A stretch of 5,269 nt of DNA, from the NCBI GenBank assembly GCA_038225955.1, contig JBBRQV010000196.1, forward strand, positions 1 to 5,269, written 5' to 3'. The stretch comes from JAFDZO01 sp038225955. Lineage in GTDB: Bacteria; Bacteroidota; Ignavibacteria; Tepidaquicellales; Tepidaquicellaceae. The notes below the pieces were generated by a model. The model had not been told where the DNA came from. It saw nothing but the letters and a program-made list of their open reading frames with translations, and made no database searches. Made by a program: the position numbers and the translations under genes. Below are positions 1 to 5,269 of this stretch, piece after piece (positions within the stretch are counted from its first letter, which is position 1; each line of letters starts with the position of its first letter).

Positions 1-35
1 TGGAAAAATTAATTACAAATTATAAATTTTAATAT

Positions 36-641
36 ATGCCAGATTTAGTTTTGGTCCGTCACGGACAATCAGCATGGAATCTTGAAAACAAATTTACGGG
101 ATGGATCGACGTTGATTTATCTCCTAAGGGTGAGGAAGAAGCTAAAACTGCCGGAAAAAAATTAAGAGATTTTGAGTTTGAAATTGCTTTTACATCGGCA
201 TTGATAAGAGCGCAAAGAACTCTTGAAATAATTTTAGAAGGGAATAAAAAAATTATAACTCCGGTAGTAAAAGATAAAGCCCTGAATGAAAGAATGTATG
301 GGGACTTGCAGGGACTGAACAAAGATGAGTGCCGAGCAAAATACGGAGATGAACAGGTAAAAATATGGAGAAGAAGTTATGATATTCCACCCCCTAATGG
401 CGAAGCCCTTCTGCAGACTGCAGAAAGAGTGCTGCCTTACTATCACGAAAAGATTGAGCCAATGCTGCTGGATGATAAAGATGTTTTAGTAGTTGCCCAT
501 GGTAACAGTCTGCGTGCGTTGATAATGTATCTTGAAAAGATGACACCTGCGCATATCCTAGAATTTGAAATTCCTACGGGAACACCAAGACTATATTCAT
601 TAGATAATCATTTGAAAGTTCTGGAAGTAAGTTACCTGTAA
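36..641 (+). CDS. gpmA: 2,3-bisphosphoglycerate-dependent phosphoglycerate mutase, short form
   Basis: Interconverts 3-phosphoglycerate and 2-phosphoglycerate in glycolysis/gluconeogenesis through a phosphohistidine intermediate; cytosolic. What is seen: the N-terminal signature LVRHGQSAWN with catalytic His9, FTGWIDVDLSPKG (20-32), TSALIRAQRT (53-62) with Arg58, LNERMYGDLQGLNK (83-96) with the acid/base Glu85, WRR (111-113), and AHGNSLRAL (154-162) with the second active-site His155. It has 201 residues against about 230-250 for the E. coli type. The difference is almost all in one place: after RRSYDIPPP the protein goes straight to NGEALLQTAERV, skipping the roughly 25-30 residue loop of long forms. 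Similar short forms are known in other bacteria, so I do not read this as a defect. The ATG at 36 places the signature at the usual distance from the N-terminus. No Shine-Dalgarno sequence precedes it; the 35 bases upstream are nearly all A/T. The HAD gene follows after 47 bp on the same strand, so the two may be co-transcribed. Family assignment is secure. Confidence 0.96.
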   Translation: MPDLVLVRHGQSAWNLENKFTGWIDVDLSPKGEEEAKTAGKKLRDFEFEIAFTSALIRAQRTLEIILEGNKKIITPVVKDKALNERMYGDLQGLNKDECRAKYGDEQVKIWRRSYDIPPPNGEALLQTAERVLPYYHEKIEPMLLDDKDVLVVAHGNSLRALIMYLEKMTPAHILEFEIPTGTPRLYSLDNHLKVLEVSYL

Positions 642-688
642 GGAAAATATTCCGGCTGAATTCAACGGCAAAAACTTAATCCTGCTCT

Positions 689-1306
689 TTGGAAAATCCA
701 AAGATAAAAAATATTATATTCGATCTTGGGAATACTTTGATATTTTTTGACCATGGATATTTTTATGATGGTCTCGCAAATATTGAAAAGGGATTGAATG
801 CAAATAAACTTAAAAAATTTATTTGTGATAAGAGGCTTGATGTAAAAATCAATACTGGCAGGATTACAAGCAAAGAGTTCTTTAAAGCAATAAAGAAAAA
901 ATTCAACATTAAGACAAGCTATACCGATTTTATTTATTTATACAGTGATGTATTCTGGGAAAATAAACCTATGATAAAGCTGCTGGAGAATTTAATTGAA
1001 GATAAAAAATATAAAATCTTTCTGTTGTCCAATACTGACCCTGCGCATTTCAATTTTATATTGAAAAATTTCCCATCAATAAATCTTATAAAAAATAAAA
1101 TATTATCTTATAAGATGAAATCGGCAAAACCTGAAAAAAGAATTTATACAGATATGATAAAAAAATATAACATTGTACCTAAGAGCACAGTGTTTATAGA
1201 CGATATTAAAAGTTATCTACTTGCAGCCAATAAACTGAATTTCAATACAATCCATTACACATCACACAATGCTTTCTTAAAAAAGTTCAAAGCTTTTGTA
1301 AGATAA
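689..1306 (+). CDS. HAD-superfamily phosphatase, YihX-like, TTG start
   Basis: Probable cytosolic phosphatase of the haloacid dehalogenase superfamily (subfamily I, helical cap). HAD motifs are in order: motif I FDLGNTL with nucleophile Asp12, motif II LLSNTD with Ser114, motif III SAKPEKRIY with Lys147, and motif IV VFIDDIKSYLLAAN with Asp171-Asp172. The cap piece TGRITSKEFF (56-65) and the string LSYKMKSAKPEKRIY resemble E. coli YihX, an alpha-glucose-1-phosphate phosphatase; the substrate here is inferred only. As in YihX, the residue two after the nucleophile is Gly14 rather than the usual second Asp. The length of 205 residues is normal. The start is TTG at 689: an in-frame stop lies at 677-679 and no ATG or GTG falls between it and motif I. 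The gene is clearly more AT-rich and Lys/Asn/Ile-rich than its neighbours. It follows the phosphoglycerate mutase by 47 bp. Fold is sure, substrate is not. Confidence 0.9.
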   Translation: MENPKIKNIIFDLGNTLIFFDHGYFYDGLANIEKGLNANKLKKFICDKRLDVKINTGRITSKEFFKAIKKKFNIKTSYTDFIYLYSDVFWENKPMIKLLENLIEDKKYKIFLLSNTDPAHFNFILKNFPSINLIKNKILSYKMKSAKPEKRIYTDMIKKYNIVPKSTVFIDDIKSYLLAANKLNFNTIHYTSHNAFLKKFKAFVR

Positions 1307-1323
1307 AAAATTAATTTATTCAG

Positions 1324-1449
1324 TTACTTTGAGGCGTAAAGAGCTATCAAAGCGGGAAGTAGGAGCCATAGTAAACCTTTTATAAGGAAGAAAAGGAATC
1401 CAACAAATCCAAGTTTTTTAAACCAAAAAATAATTTTACTACGATTCAT
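1324..1449 (-). CDS. 41-residue single-pass membrane protein (small ORF)
   Basis: A small gene in the apparent gap between the HAD gene and the ABM monooxygenase. It reads from ATG (1447-1449) to TAA (1324-1326). The N-terminus is basic and partly aromatic (MNRSKIIFWFKK, with Arg3, Lys5, Lys11, Lys12). A hydrophobic stretch follows from about residue 13 to 39, including GFLFFLIKGLLWLLLPALIA, with one buried Lys24-Gly25 in its middle, and the protein ends YASK. This predicts one transmembrane helix with the N-terminus inside by the positive-inside rule. Its start lies only 3 bp after the stop of the ABM gene, so translational coupling is likely. From memory, very short proteins with a similar FLFFLIKGLLWL-like core occur in Bacteroidota and relatives, but I could not check this. 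No function is known to me. The real-gene call rests on the clean membrane-protein composition, basic N-terminus and operon position. Confidence 0.72.
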   Translation of the reverse strand: MNRSKIIFWFKKLGFVGFLFFLIKGLLWLLLPALIALYASK

Positions 1450-1452
1450 TAA

Positions 1453-1842
1453 TTAATTTGCAAGTACTTCGTAAGTTTTGAAATCGGATGACATAGGGGG
1501 CTCTTTACCTTCTTCTTTGTATATGCGGATATCTTCAAATCCTCTTTTGTGGCCTTCAATAAATTCAGGTGACTTAGTCCAGTTCTTAAAAGCGTCAGGA
1601 GTATCCCAATGGCTTACGATTAAGTAAACATCTCCGTCGCCGCTTGGCTTTAAAACTTCCATTTCAAGAAATCCCGGCATTCGATCAATTGCCTTTGCTC
1701 TAGAAGAAAAAAGTTCTTCAAATCTTGGTTTGTATTCTTCTTTACAGGTTATATAATTTATAGCAACAAATTTTTTCCCGGTTTTGTTTCCTTCTGTTAA
1801 TTTTTCTCCGTGGATTTTTACATCTTCTACTAAGTTTTCCAT
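1453..1842 (-). CDS. ABM-fold monooxygenase, IsdG-like heme-degrading candidate
   Basis: A 129-residue protein of the antibiotic biosynthesis monooxygenase (ABM) ferredoxin-like fold, which includes the IsdG/IsdI and HmoA heme oxygenases. The domain runs from about residue 24 to 128. FVAINYIT (25-32) matches the first strand of IsdG around its catalytic Asn, here Asn29. SHWDTPDAFKNWTKS (77-91) matches the helix with the catalytic Trp, here Trp88. FIEGHKRG (94-101) carries the position of the heme-ligand His, here His98. Spacings of 59 and 10 residues agree with my recollection of IsdG (Asn7, Trp67, His77). If this holds, the protein binds heme in the cytosol and cleaves it to release iron; a quinol monooxygenase or an unknown small-molecule oxygenase are alternatives. 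About 24 charged residues precede the fold, and no later Met start is available before Met55. The 41-residue membrane protein follows after 3 bp. The fold is confident; the heme activity is inferred. Confidence 0.85.
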   Translation of the reverse strand: MENLVEDVKIHGEKLTEGNKTGKKFVAINYITCKEEYKPRFEELFSSRAKAIDRMPGFLEMEVLKPSGDGDVYLIVSHWDTPDAFKNWTKSPEFIEGHKRGFEDIRIYKEEGKEPPMSSDFKTYEVLAN

Positions 1843-1871
1843 TAATAATTTTTATCGTTTTGAAATGTAAA

Positions 1872-1902
1872 ATAAGTTAAAAACTTTTTTTTAAAACTTC
1901 AA
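1872..1902 (-). promoter_or_regulatory. weak candidate promoter for the ABM gene
   Basis: In the 128-bp gap before the ABM gene (1843-1970) the minus strand has TTG at 1900-1902, a 20-bp spacer, then TAACTTAT at 1872-1879, a partial match to the Bacteroidota TAnnTTTG element. The spacing equals that seen upstream of gnd. The region is so A/T-rich that chance matches are expected. The gap also holds a weak AAGTT/AACTT hairpin (1874-1886) and no convincing terminator after pgl. An independent promoter here is plausible because the gap is much longer than those within gnd-zwf-pgl. Confidence 0.22.
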
Positions 1903-1970
1903 TTCTTTTATTTAGACTTAATTTAGATAAGGAAATTAGTGTATGCTATAACAGATATTTAAATTGTAAG

Positions 1971-2681
1971 CTATTGAAAACTTGCTTTATCAAGATACCA
2001 ATACAACGTTCCATTGCTAAGCTTCACATTAGCAGCAGGGAATTTCTCTTTTGCATCGGAATCATTAAATATCTTTTTTACTATACCGGCTTTTTGAGAA
2101 CCGTTGATAAAAAAAGCTGCCGCATGTGCATTATTAATAACACGTCCTGTTAAAGTAATTCTATTCTGATGAGTTAATGGGTTCTGTACCGCTTCGCAGA
2201 TTTTGCTTGAATGAAACAAATCTAATCTGTCTGGAAAAATTGAAGCCGTATGTCCATCTTCACCAAGACCAAGCATAATAAAATCGAAGCAGGGCAAGTC
2301 GTTTACTATATGTACTGAATTGCAAATTTCATTTGAGTAACGGATAGCTTCTTTATGAGACTCATCTTCTCCTCTTATTCTGAAAATATTTGTTTCGGAA
2401 ATTCTAATTTCATCCAGCAAAAAATCTTTTGTCATTTTATAATTGCTTTCAGCTGAGTCGGGCGGAACACATCTTTCATCACCCCAATAGAAATGAACTT
2501 TGTTCCATTCAATTCTATTGGAGTATTCACTCGCAAGAGCCTGAAAAATTATTTTAGGCGTGCTTCCTCCTGAGAGGGCAATATTAACTCTGCTTTTCTT
2601 TGAAACTTCTTCTGCAAAGTATTCTGCAAATGATATTGCAAGCAACTCCGGTGAATCAAATACTTTTATATTCGGTTTCAT
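1971..2681 (-). CDS. pgl: 6-phosphogluconolactonase
   Basis: Hydrolyses 6-phosphoglucono-delta-lactone to 6-phosphogluconate, the second step of the oxidative pentose phosphate pathway; cytosolic. It belongs to the DevB/SOL-type family (glucosamine-6-phosphate isomerase fold), not the YbhE beta-propeller type. What is seen: the phosphate-binding LSGGSTP (36-42), FYWGDERCVPP (64-74), SNY (79-81), and the signature LGLGEDGHTASIFP (137-150) with the likely catalytic His144, then RITLTGRVINNA (174-185). The GDERCV and GEDGHTASIFP motifs separate it from NagB deaminases. The length of 236 residues is usual. ATG at 2681 gives a short N-terminus right before the first strand; no Shine-Dalgarno is visible. 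It starts 14 bp after the zwf stop and is the last gene of the gnd-zwf-pgl set. Confidence 0.95.
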   Translation of the reverse strand: MKPNIKVFDSPELLAISFAEYFAEEVSKKSRVNIALSGGSTPKIIFQALASEYSNRIEWNKVHFYWGDERCVPPDSAESNYKMTKDFLLDEIRISETNIFRIRGEDESHKEAIRYSNEICNSVHIVNDLPCFDFIMLGLGEDGHTASIFPDRLDLFHSSKICEAVQNPLTHQNRITLTGRVINNAHAAAFFINGSQKAGIVKKIFNDSDAKEKFPAANVKLSNGTLYWYLDKASFQ

Positions 2682-2695
2682 TTATAAATATAAAA

Positions 2696-4216
2696 TTATA
2701 ATTCGCAATATGTACCATCATCAGAAAGATTTTTACAAGGGTAACGCCATGTAACATTTTTATCTTCGATTAAATCATCTGCGTTATCAGGTCCCCATGT
2801 TCCTGCAGGATAGCCATAGATTTTAATATTTGAATTATTCTTCCAAGCATTTTGAATTGGTGCAAGAAATTTCCACGCAGCTTCGACGACATCTCCTCGT
2901 GAATAAAGAGTGGAATCTCCCATCATACAATCATAAATAAGCCTTTCGTAAGCATCGGGAATATGAACATTGCCTAAATCCTTATAGTGGAAATCCAAAT
3001 TAACTGTTCTTAACTCAAATCCACCGCCCGGGATTTTCATACTTATTTTTAAAAGTATTCCTTCGTCCGGTTGAATTCTTATTATCAATTGATTGCACGT
3101 TTGGCAATCATCAGTCTGACCGAATAATGAATGCGGAGTAGGCTTGAAGTGAATTACAACTTCTGTAACTCTTGTTGGCAAACGTTTGCCCGTACGAATA
3201 TAAAAAGGGATTCCGCCCCATCGCCAGTTATCGATATAAAATTTTAATGCAACATAAGTTTCAGTTTTTGAATCGGGCTTTACATTTGCTTCTTCTCTGT
3301 ATCCTTTCACCTGCTCACCTCTTATGTTAGAGGCAGTGTATTGACCGCGTATGCAGGACTTTTCGACTTCATCTTCTTTAATTGGTCTTAACGACTGATA
3401 AACTTTCAAAGTCTCATTTCTTATTGCATCAGATGCAAATGAGGATGGCGGCTCCATCGCAACAAAACTCATTACCTGAAGCAAATGATTTTGTACCATA
3501 TCTCGCAATGCTCCGGCATTATCATAGTACTCACCGCGATTTTCTACTCCGATGCTTTCTGCGGAAGTAACTTCTACATGGTGAATATAACTTCTATTCC
3601 ACAAGGGTTCAAAAATTCCATTGGAGAACCGCGTTACCAATAAATTCTGTACCGTTTCTTTTCCCAGATAGTGGTCAATTCTGTATATCTGATTTTCTTT
3701 GAAAATTTTGTGAAGTTTTTCATTCAGCTCTATTGCTGATGCTAAATCATATCCGAACGGCTTTTCAATTACAAGTCTTCTAAACCCAATGGTCGTATCC
3801 TGAAAATTATATTCGCCTAAGCACTCTGCTATCATTGCGTATGCACTTGGAGGAGTTGCAAGATAGAATATATAATTTCCATCGAGTGTGAATTCTTTAT
3901 TTAAATCTTCTATTCTTTCTTTAAGTCTGCCGTAGTCCTGGGAAGTCTTTGTATCGATAGGCATGTAATAAAGTTTTTTAACAAACTTTTCAATATCTTC
4001 AGAGGGTGAATCCTTTTCAGAATCTTTAATACTTTGTGCCATGTTTTCTCTGAAAGTAGCATCGCTAAAATCCGTTCTTGAAACCCCGAGTATTACAAAA
4101 TTTTCCGGGAGCACATCTCGTTTAAATAATTCAAAGATAGATGGCATCAATTTTCTTTTTGTTAAATCACCTGATGCTCCGAATATTACTAAAAGACAAT
4201 TTTTTGGTTTTTCCAT
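2696..4216 (-). CDS. zwf: glucose-6-phosphate 1-dehydrogenase
   Basis: Oxidises glucose-6-phosphate to 6-phosphoglucono-delta-lactone, the committed step of the oxidative pentose phosphate pathway; cytosolic. The N-terminal Rossmann domain opens with the dinucleotide loop FGASGDLTKRKLMPS (12-26). EKPFG (151-155) is conserved. The substrate site RIDHYLGKETVQN (179-191) includes His182 and Lys186. VQNHLLQV (241-248) carries His244, equivalent to the catalytic base His240 of the Leuconostoc enzyme. RTGKRLPTR (341-349) and IQPDEGI (381-387) lie in the large C-terminal domain, which ends near YGYPAGTWGP (467-476). Arg47-Thr48 after the second strand (GVSRTDF) favours NADP. The length of 506 residues is normal and no key residue is missing. 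The ATG at 4216 lies 8 bp after the gnd stop, with no Shine-Dalgarno. Eight cysteines include the pair Cys371/Cys374 in DDCQTCNQ, which I do not recall as a family hallmark. Confidence 0.98.
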   Translation of the reverse strand: MEKPKNCLLVIFGASGDLTKRKLMPSIFELFKRDVLPENFVILGVSRTDFSDATFRENMAQSIKDSEKDSPSEDIEKFVKKLYYMPIDTKTSQDYGRLKERIEDLNKEFTLDGNYIFYLATPPSAYAMIAECLGEYNFQDTTIGFRRLVIEKPFGYDLASAIELNEKLHKIFKENQIYRIDHYLGKETVQNLLVTRFSNGIFEPLWNRSYIHHVEVTSAESIGVENRGEYYDNAGALRDMVQNHLLQVMSFVAMEPPSSFASDAIRNETLKVYQSLRPIKEDEVEKSCIRGQYTASNIRGEQVKGYREEANVKPDSKTETYVALKFYIDNWRWGGIPFYIRTGKRLPTRVTEVVIHFKPTPHSLFGQTDDCQTCNQLIIRIQPDEGILLKISMKIPGGGFELRTVNLDFHYKDLGNVHIPDAYERLIYDCMMGDSTLYSRGDVVEAAWKFLAPIQNAWKNNSNIKIYGYPAGTWGPDNADDLIEDKNVTWRYPCKNLSDDGTYCEL

Positions 4217-4224
4217 TTTTTATT

Positions 4225-5124
4225 TTAATCTTCCTTTTTTACAGCATGTCCGCCGAATTGATTTCTTAATGCTGCCAATACTTTCATTGCGAATGAATCT
4301 TCCTGACGTGACTGGAATCTTGTATAAAGCGAAGCTGTGATTACATGCGCAGGAACGTTTAACTCCATCGCAGCATCGACTGTCCATTTACCTTCACCGC
4401 TATCGTCAACATATCCTTTTATTTCGGCTAAGCCCGGGTCTTGTTTGAATGCAAGAACAGCAAGCTCCAATAGCCATGAACGAACTACGCTACCGTACTG
4501 CCAGCCGCTTGCAACTGCGGCAACATCTACATTGAAAGGGGACTTCTCTATTATTTCAAAGCCCTCTGCAAATGACTGCATCATTCCATATTCAATTCCA
4601 TTGTGCACCATTTTTACAAAATGTCCCGCGCCGCTCTCGCCGCAATATGTATATCCGCCTTCAGGTGCGAGAGTTTTAAAAACAGGGTAAATATATTCAA
4701 CTGTTTCTTTTTTGCCGCCTGTCATTAAACTGTAACCGTTTTTTAATCCCCATACACCTCCACTTGTACCACAGTCAATGTAGTCTATTCCAAGTTCGGC
4801 AAGTAGTTTTCCTCTTGCTTGAGTCTCTTTCCAGTTTGAGTTTCCTCCGTCAATTATTGCATCACCTTTTTTAAGAAGTTTTGATAATGTTGCGATGCTT
4901 TCATCAACGGGTTTTCCCGCAGGAACCATCAGCCATACTATTTTTCTTTCAGGTAATTTACTTACTAAATCTTCCAGTGAATCTGCGCCGACTGCGCCAT
5001 GCTTAACAGCTTCTTCCACTTCAGGTTTTGTTAAGTTGTAACCGACAATTTCATGTCCGTCATTTAACAGGCGTTCAACCATGTTTCCGCCCATTCGACC
5101 CAGACCTATAAATCCTATTTTCAT
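4225..5124 (-). CDS. gnd: 6-phosphogluconate dehydrogenase, decarboxylating, short form
   Basis: Oxidatively decarboxylates 6-phosphogluconate to ribulose-5-phosphate and CO2; third step of the oxidative pentose phosphate pathway; cytosolic. Seen: the Rossmann loop GLGRMGGN (7-14), IDGGNSNWKE (91-100), GTSGGVWGLKNG (119-130), and GESGAGHFVKMVHNGIEYG (162-180) with catalytic Lys171, His174-Asn175 and Glu178. SGEGKWT (242-248) and RFQSRQ (269-274) bind substrate in the helical domain. At 299 residues it is the short type (YqeC/GndA-like, about 300) rather than the roughly 470-residue E. coli type. Short forms are often NAD-dependent, but the end of strand two reads GYNLTK (28-33) and lacks the Asp expected for NAD, so the cofactor is unsettled. 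The start at 5124 puts MKIGFIGLG at the very N-terminus, as in the family. It is the first gene of the gnd-zwf-pgl set and lies downstream of the candidate promoter. Confidence 0.97.
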   Translation of the reverse strand: MKIGFIGLGRMGGNMVERLLNDGHEIVGYNLTKPEVEEAVKHGAVGADSLEDLVSKLPERKIVWLMVPAGKPVDESIATLSKLLKKGDAIIDGGNSNWKETQARGKLLAELGIDYIDCGTSGGVWGLKNGYSLMTGGKKETVEYIYPVFKTLAPEGGYTYCGESGAGHFVKMVHNGIEYGMMQSFAEGFEIIEKSPFNVDVAAVASGWQYGSVVRSWLLELAVLAFKQDPGLAEIKGYVDDSGEGKWTVDAAMELNVPAHVITASLYTRFQSRQEDSFAMKVLAALRNQFGGHAVKKED

Positions 5125-5154
5125 TTTTTTCTTTTTTATAATTATAGATTAGAA

Positions 5155-5185
5155 CAAAATAACTCAGTAAAAGTTTATAACTCAA
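5155..5185 (-). promoter_or_regulatory. candidate promoter of the gnd-zwf-pgl operon
   Basis: The minus strand upstream of gnd reads TTG (5183-5185), a 20-bp spacer, then TTATTTTG (5155-5162), which matches the Bacteroidota TAnnTTTG element at seven of its eight positions, counting the two free ones as matches. This would place transcription start about 20-25 bp before the gnd ATG. A sigma70-like alternative also exists: TATAAT at 5141-5146 with TTTACT at 5166-5171, spacer 19, which would leave a leader of only about 10 bases. Either is plausible, but the A/T-rich background limits certainty. Confidence 0.4.
5159..5184 (-). repeat. 8-bp direct repeat in the gnd promoter region
   Basis: TGAGTTAT occurs twice on the minus strand, at 5177-5184 and 5159-5166, separated by 10 bp (period 18). 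Both copies overlap the candidate promoter elements, so they could be a regulator's binding half-sites. The repeat is exact in the sequence; a regulatory role is inference. The remaining upstream bases, 5186-5269, show no gene or clear motif. Confidence 0.4.
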
Positions 5186-5269
5186 TTCATTTCCTTATGC
5201 TGAAAAAATTGCGAGGGGAGTAATATACCTTGAAACAAAAATTAGATTTATAAAACTTTAAATCCCGAA

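Noticed and set aside
1..12. TGG AAA AAT TAA at the left edge as a possible gene end
   Set aside because: Four codons cannot support a gene call.
59..446. Minus-strand open frames inside the phosphoglycerate mutase gene
   Set aside because: They lie opposite an unmistakable gene, have no family-like motifs and reflect codon bias of the real gene.
1307..1323. Bidirectional terminator between the convergent HAD and small membrane protein genes
   Set aside because: Only 17 bp of A/T-rich sequence with no GC-containing stem; termination there would have to use other means.
1874..1892. AAGTT/AACTT hairpin followed by a T run on the plus strand, terminator-like
   Set aside because: The stem is five mostly A-T pairs, there is no plus-strand gene upstream to terminate, and the setting is an A/T-rich promoter region.
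1914..1932. CTTA...TAAG inverted repeat downstream of pgl
   Set aside because: A four-base stem with mismatched extension is expected by chance.
2560..2754. Plus-strand 64-codon open frame across the pgl-zwf junction
   Set aside because: It overlaps the start of pgl and the end of zwf on the other strand and has low-complexity, motif-free sequence.
3382..3570. Plus-strand 62-codon open frame within zwf
   Set aside because: Antisense shadow of a conserved enzyme gene with no independent support.
4041..4690. Two plus-strand open frames (99 and 117 codons) opposite zwf and gnd
   Set aside because: Both are antisense to strongly conserved coding sequence; composition is that of reverse-read codons and neither has a recognisable domain.
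5187..5267. Minus-strand open frame from the window edge ending in TGA, possible tail of an upstream gene
   Set aside because: Only 26 codons, no recognisable motif, and a run this long is not rare by chance in one of three frames.

Overview
The window is AT-rich bacterial DNA with seven densely packed protein genes of central carbon metabolism. No RNA gene, mobile element, CRISPR array or prophage signature was seen. The start codons lack Shine-Dalgarno sequences and follow A/T-rich leaders. One upstream region carries a TTG / TAnnTTTG-like promoter of the kind known from Bacteroidota. Together with the protein flavour, this suggests Bacteroidota or a relative in the same superphylum, such as Ignavibacteriota. 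This assignment is inference and is not proven by the sequence alone.

Layout. Plus strand, left: a short-form 2,3-bisphosphoglycerate-dependent phosphoglycerate mutase (36-641), then a YihX-like HAD phosphatase starting at TTG (689-1306). Everything to the right is on the minus strand and converges on the HAD gene, leaving only 17 bp between the two stop codons. Read in the direction of transcription from the right end, the minus strand holds a short-form 6-phosphogluconate dehydrogenase (5124-4225), glucose-6-phosphate dehydrogenase (4216-2696) and 6-phosphogluconolactonase (2681-1971). After a 127-150 bp class gap (1843-1970) come an IsdG-like ABM-fold monooxygenase (1842-1453) and, 3 bp further on, a 41-residue single-pass membrane protein (1449-1324).

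How they work together. The gnd-zwf-pgl set is a complete oxidative pentose phosphate branch, from glucose-6-phosphate to ribulose-5-phosphate, CO2 and two reduced nicotinamide cofactors. It has very short gaps (8 and 14 bp) and one upstream region with a candidate promoter and an 8-bp direct repeat. The phosphoglycerate mutase serves lower glycolysis/gluconeogenesis, and the HAD protein may act on a sugar phosphate. The ABM protein keeps the Asn/Trp/His set of IsdG-type heme-degrading enzymes and is tightly coupled to the tiny membrane protein. That pair is the least ordinary part of the window. The rest is housekeeping metabolism, and I see no convincing sign of a new multi-gene system.
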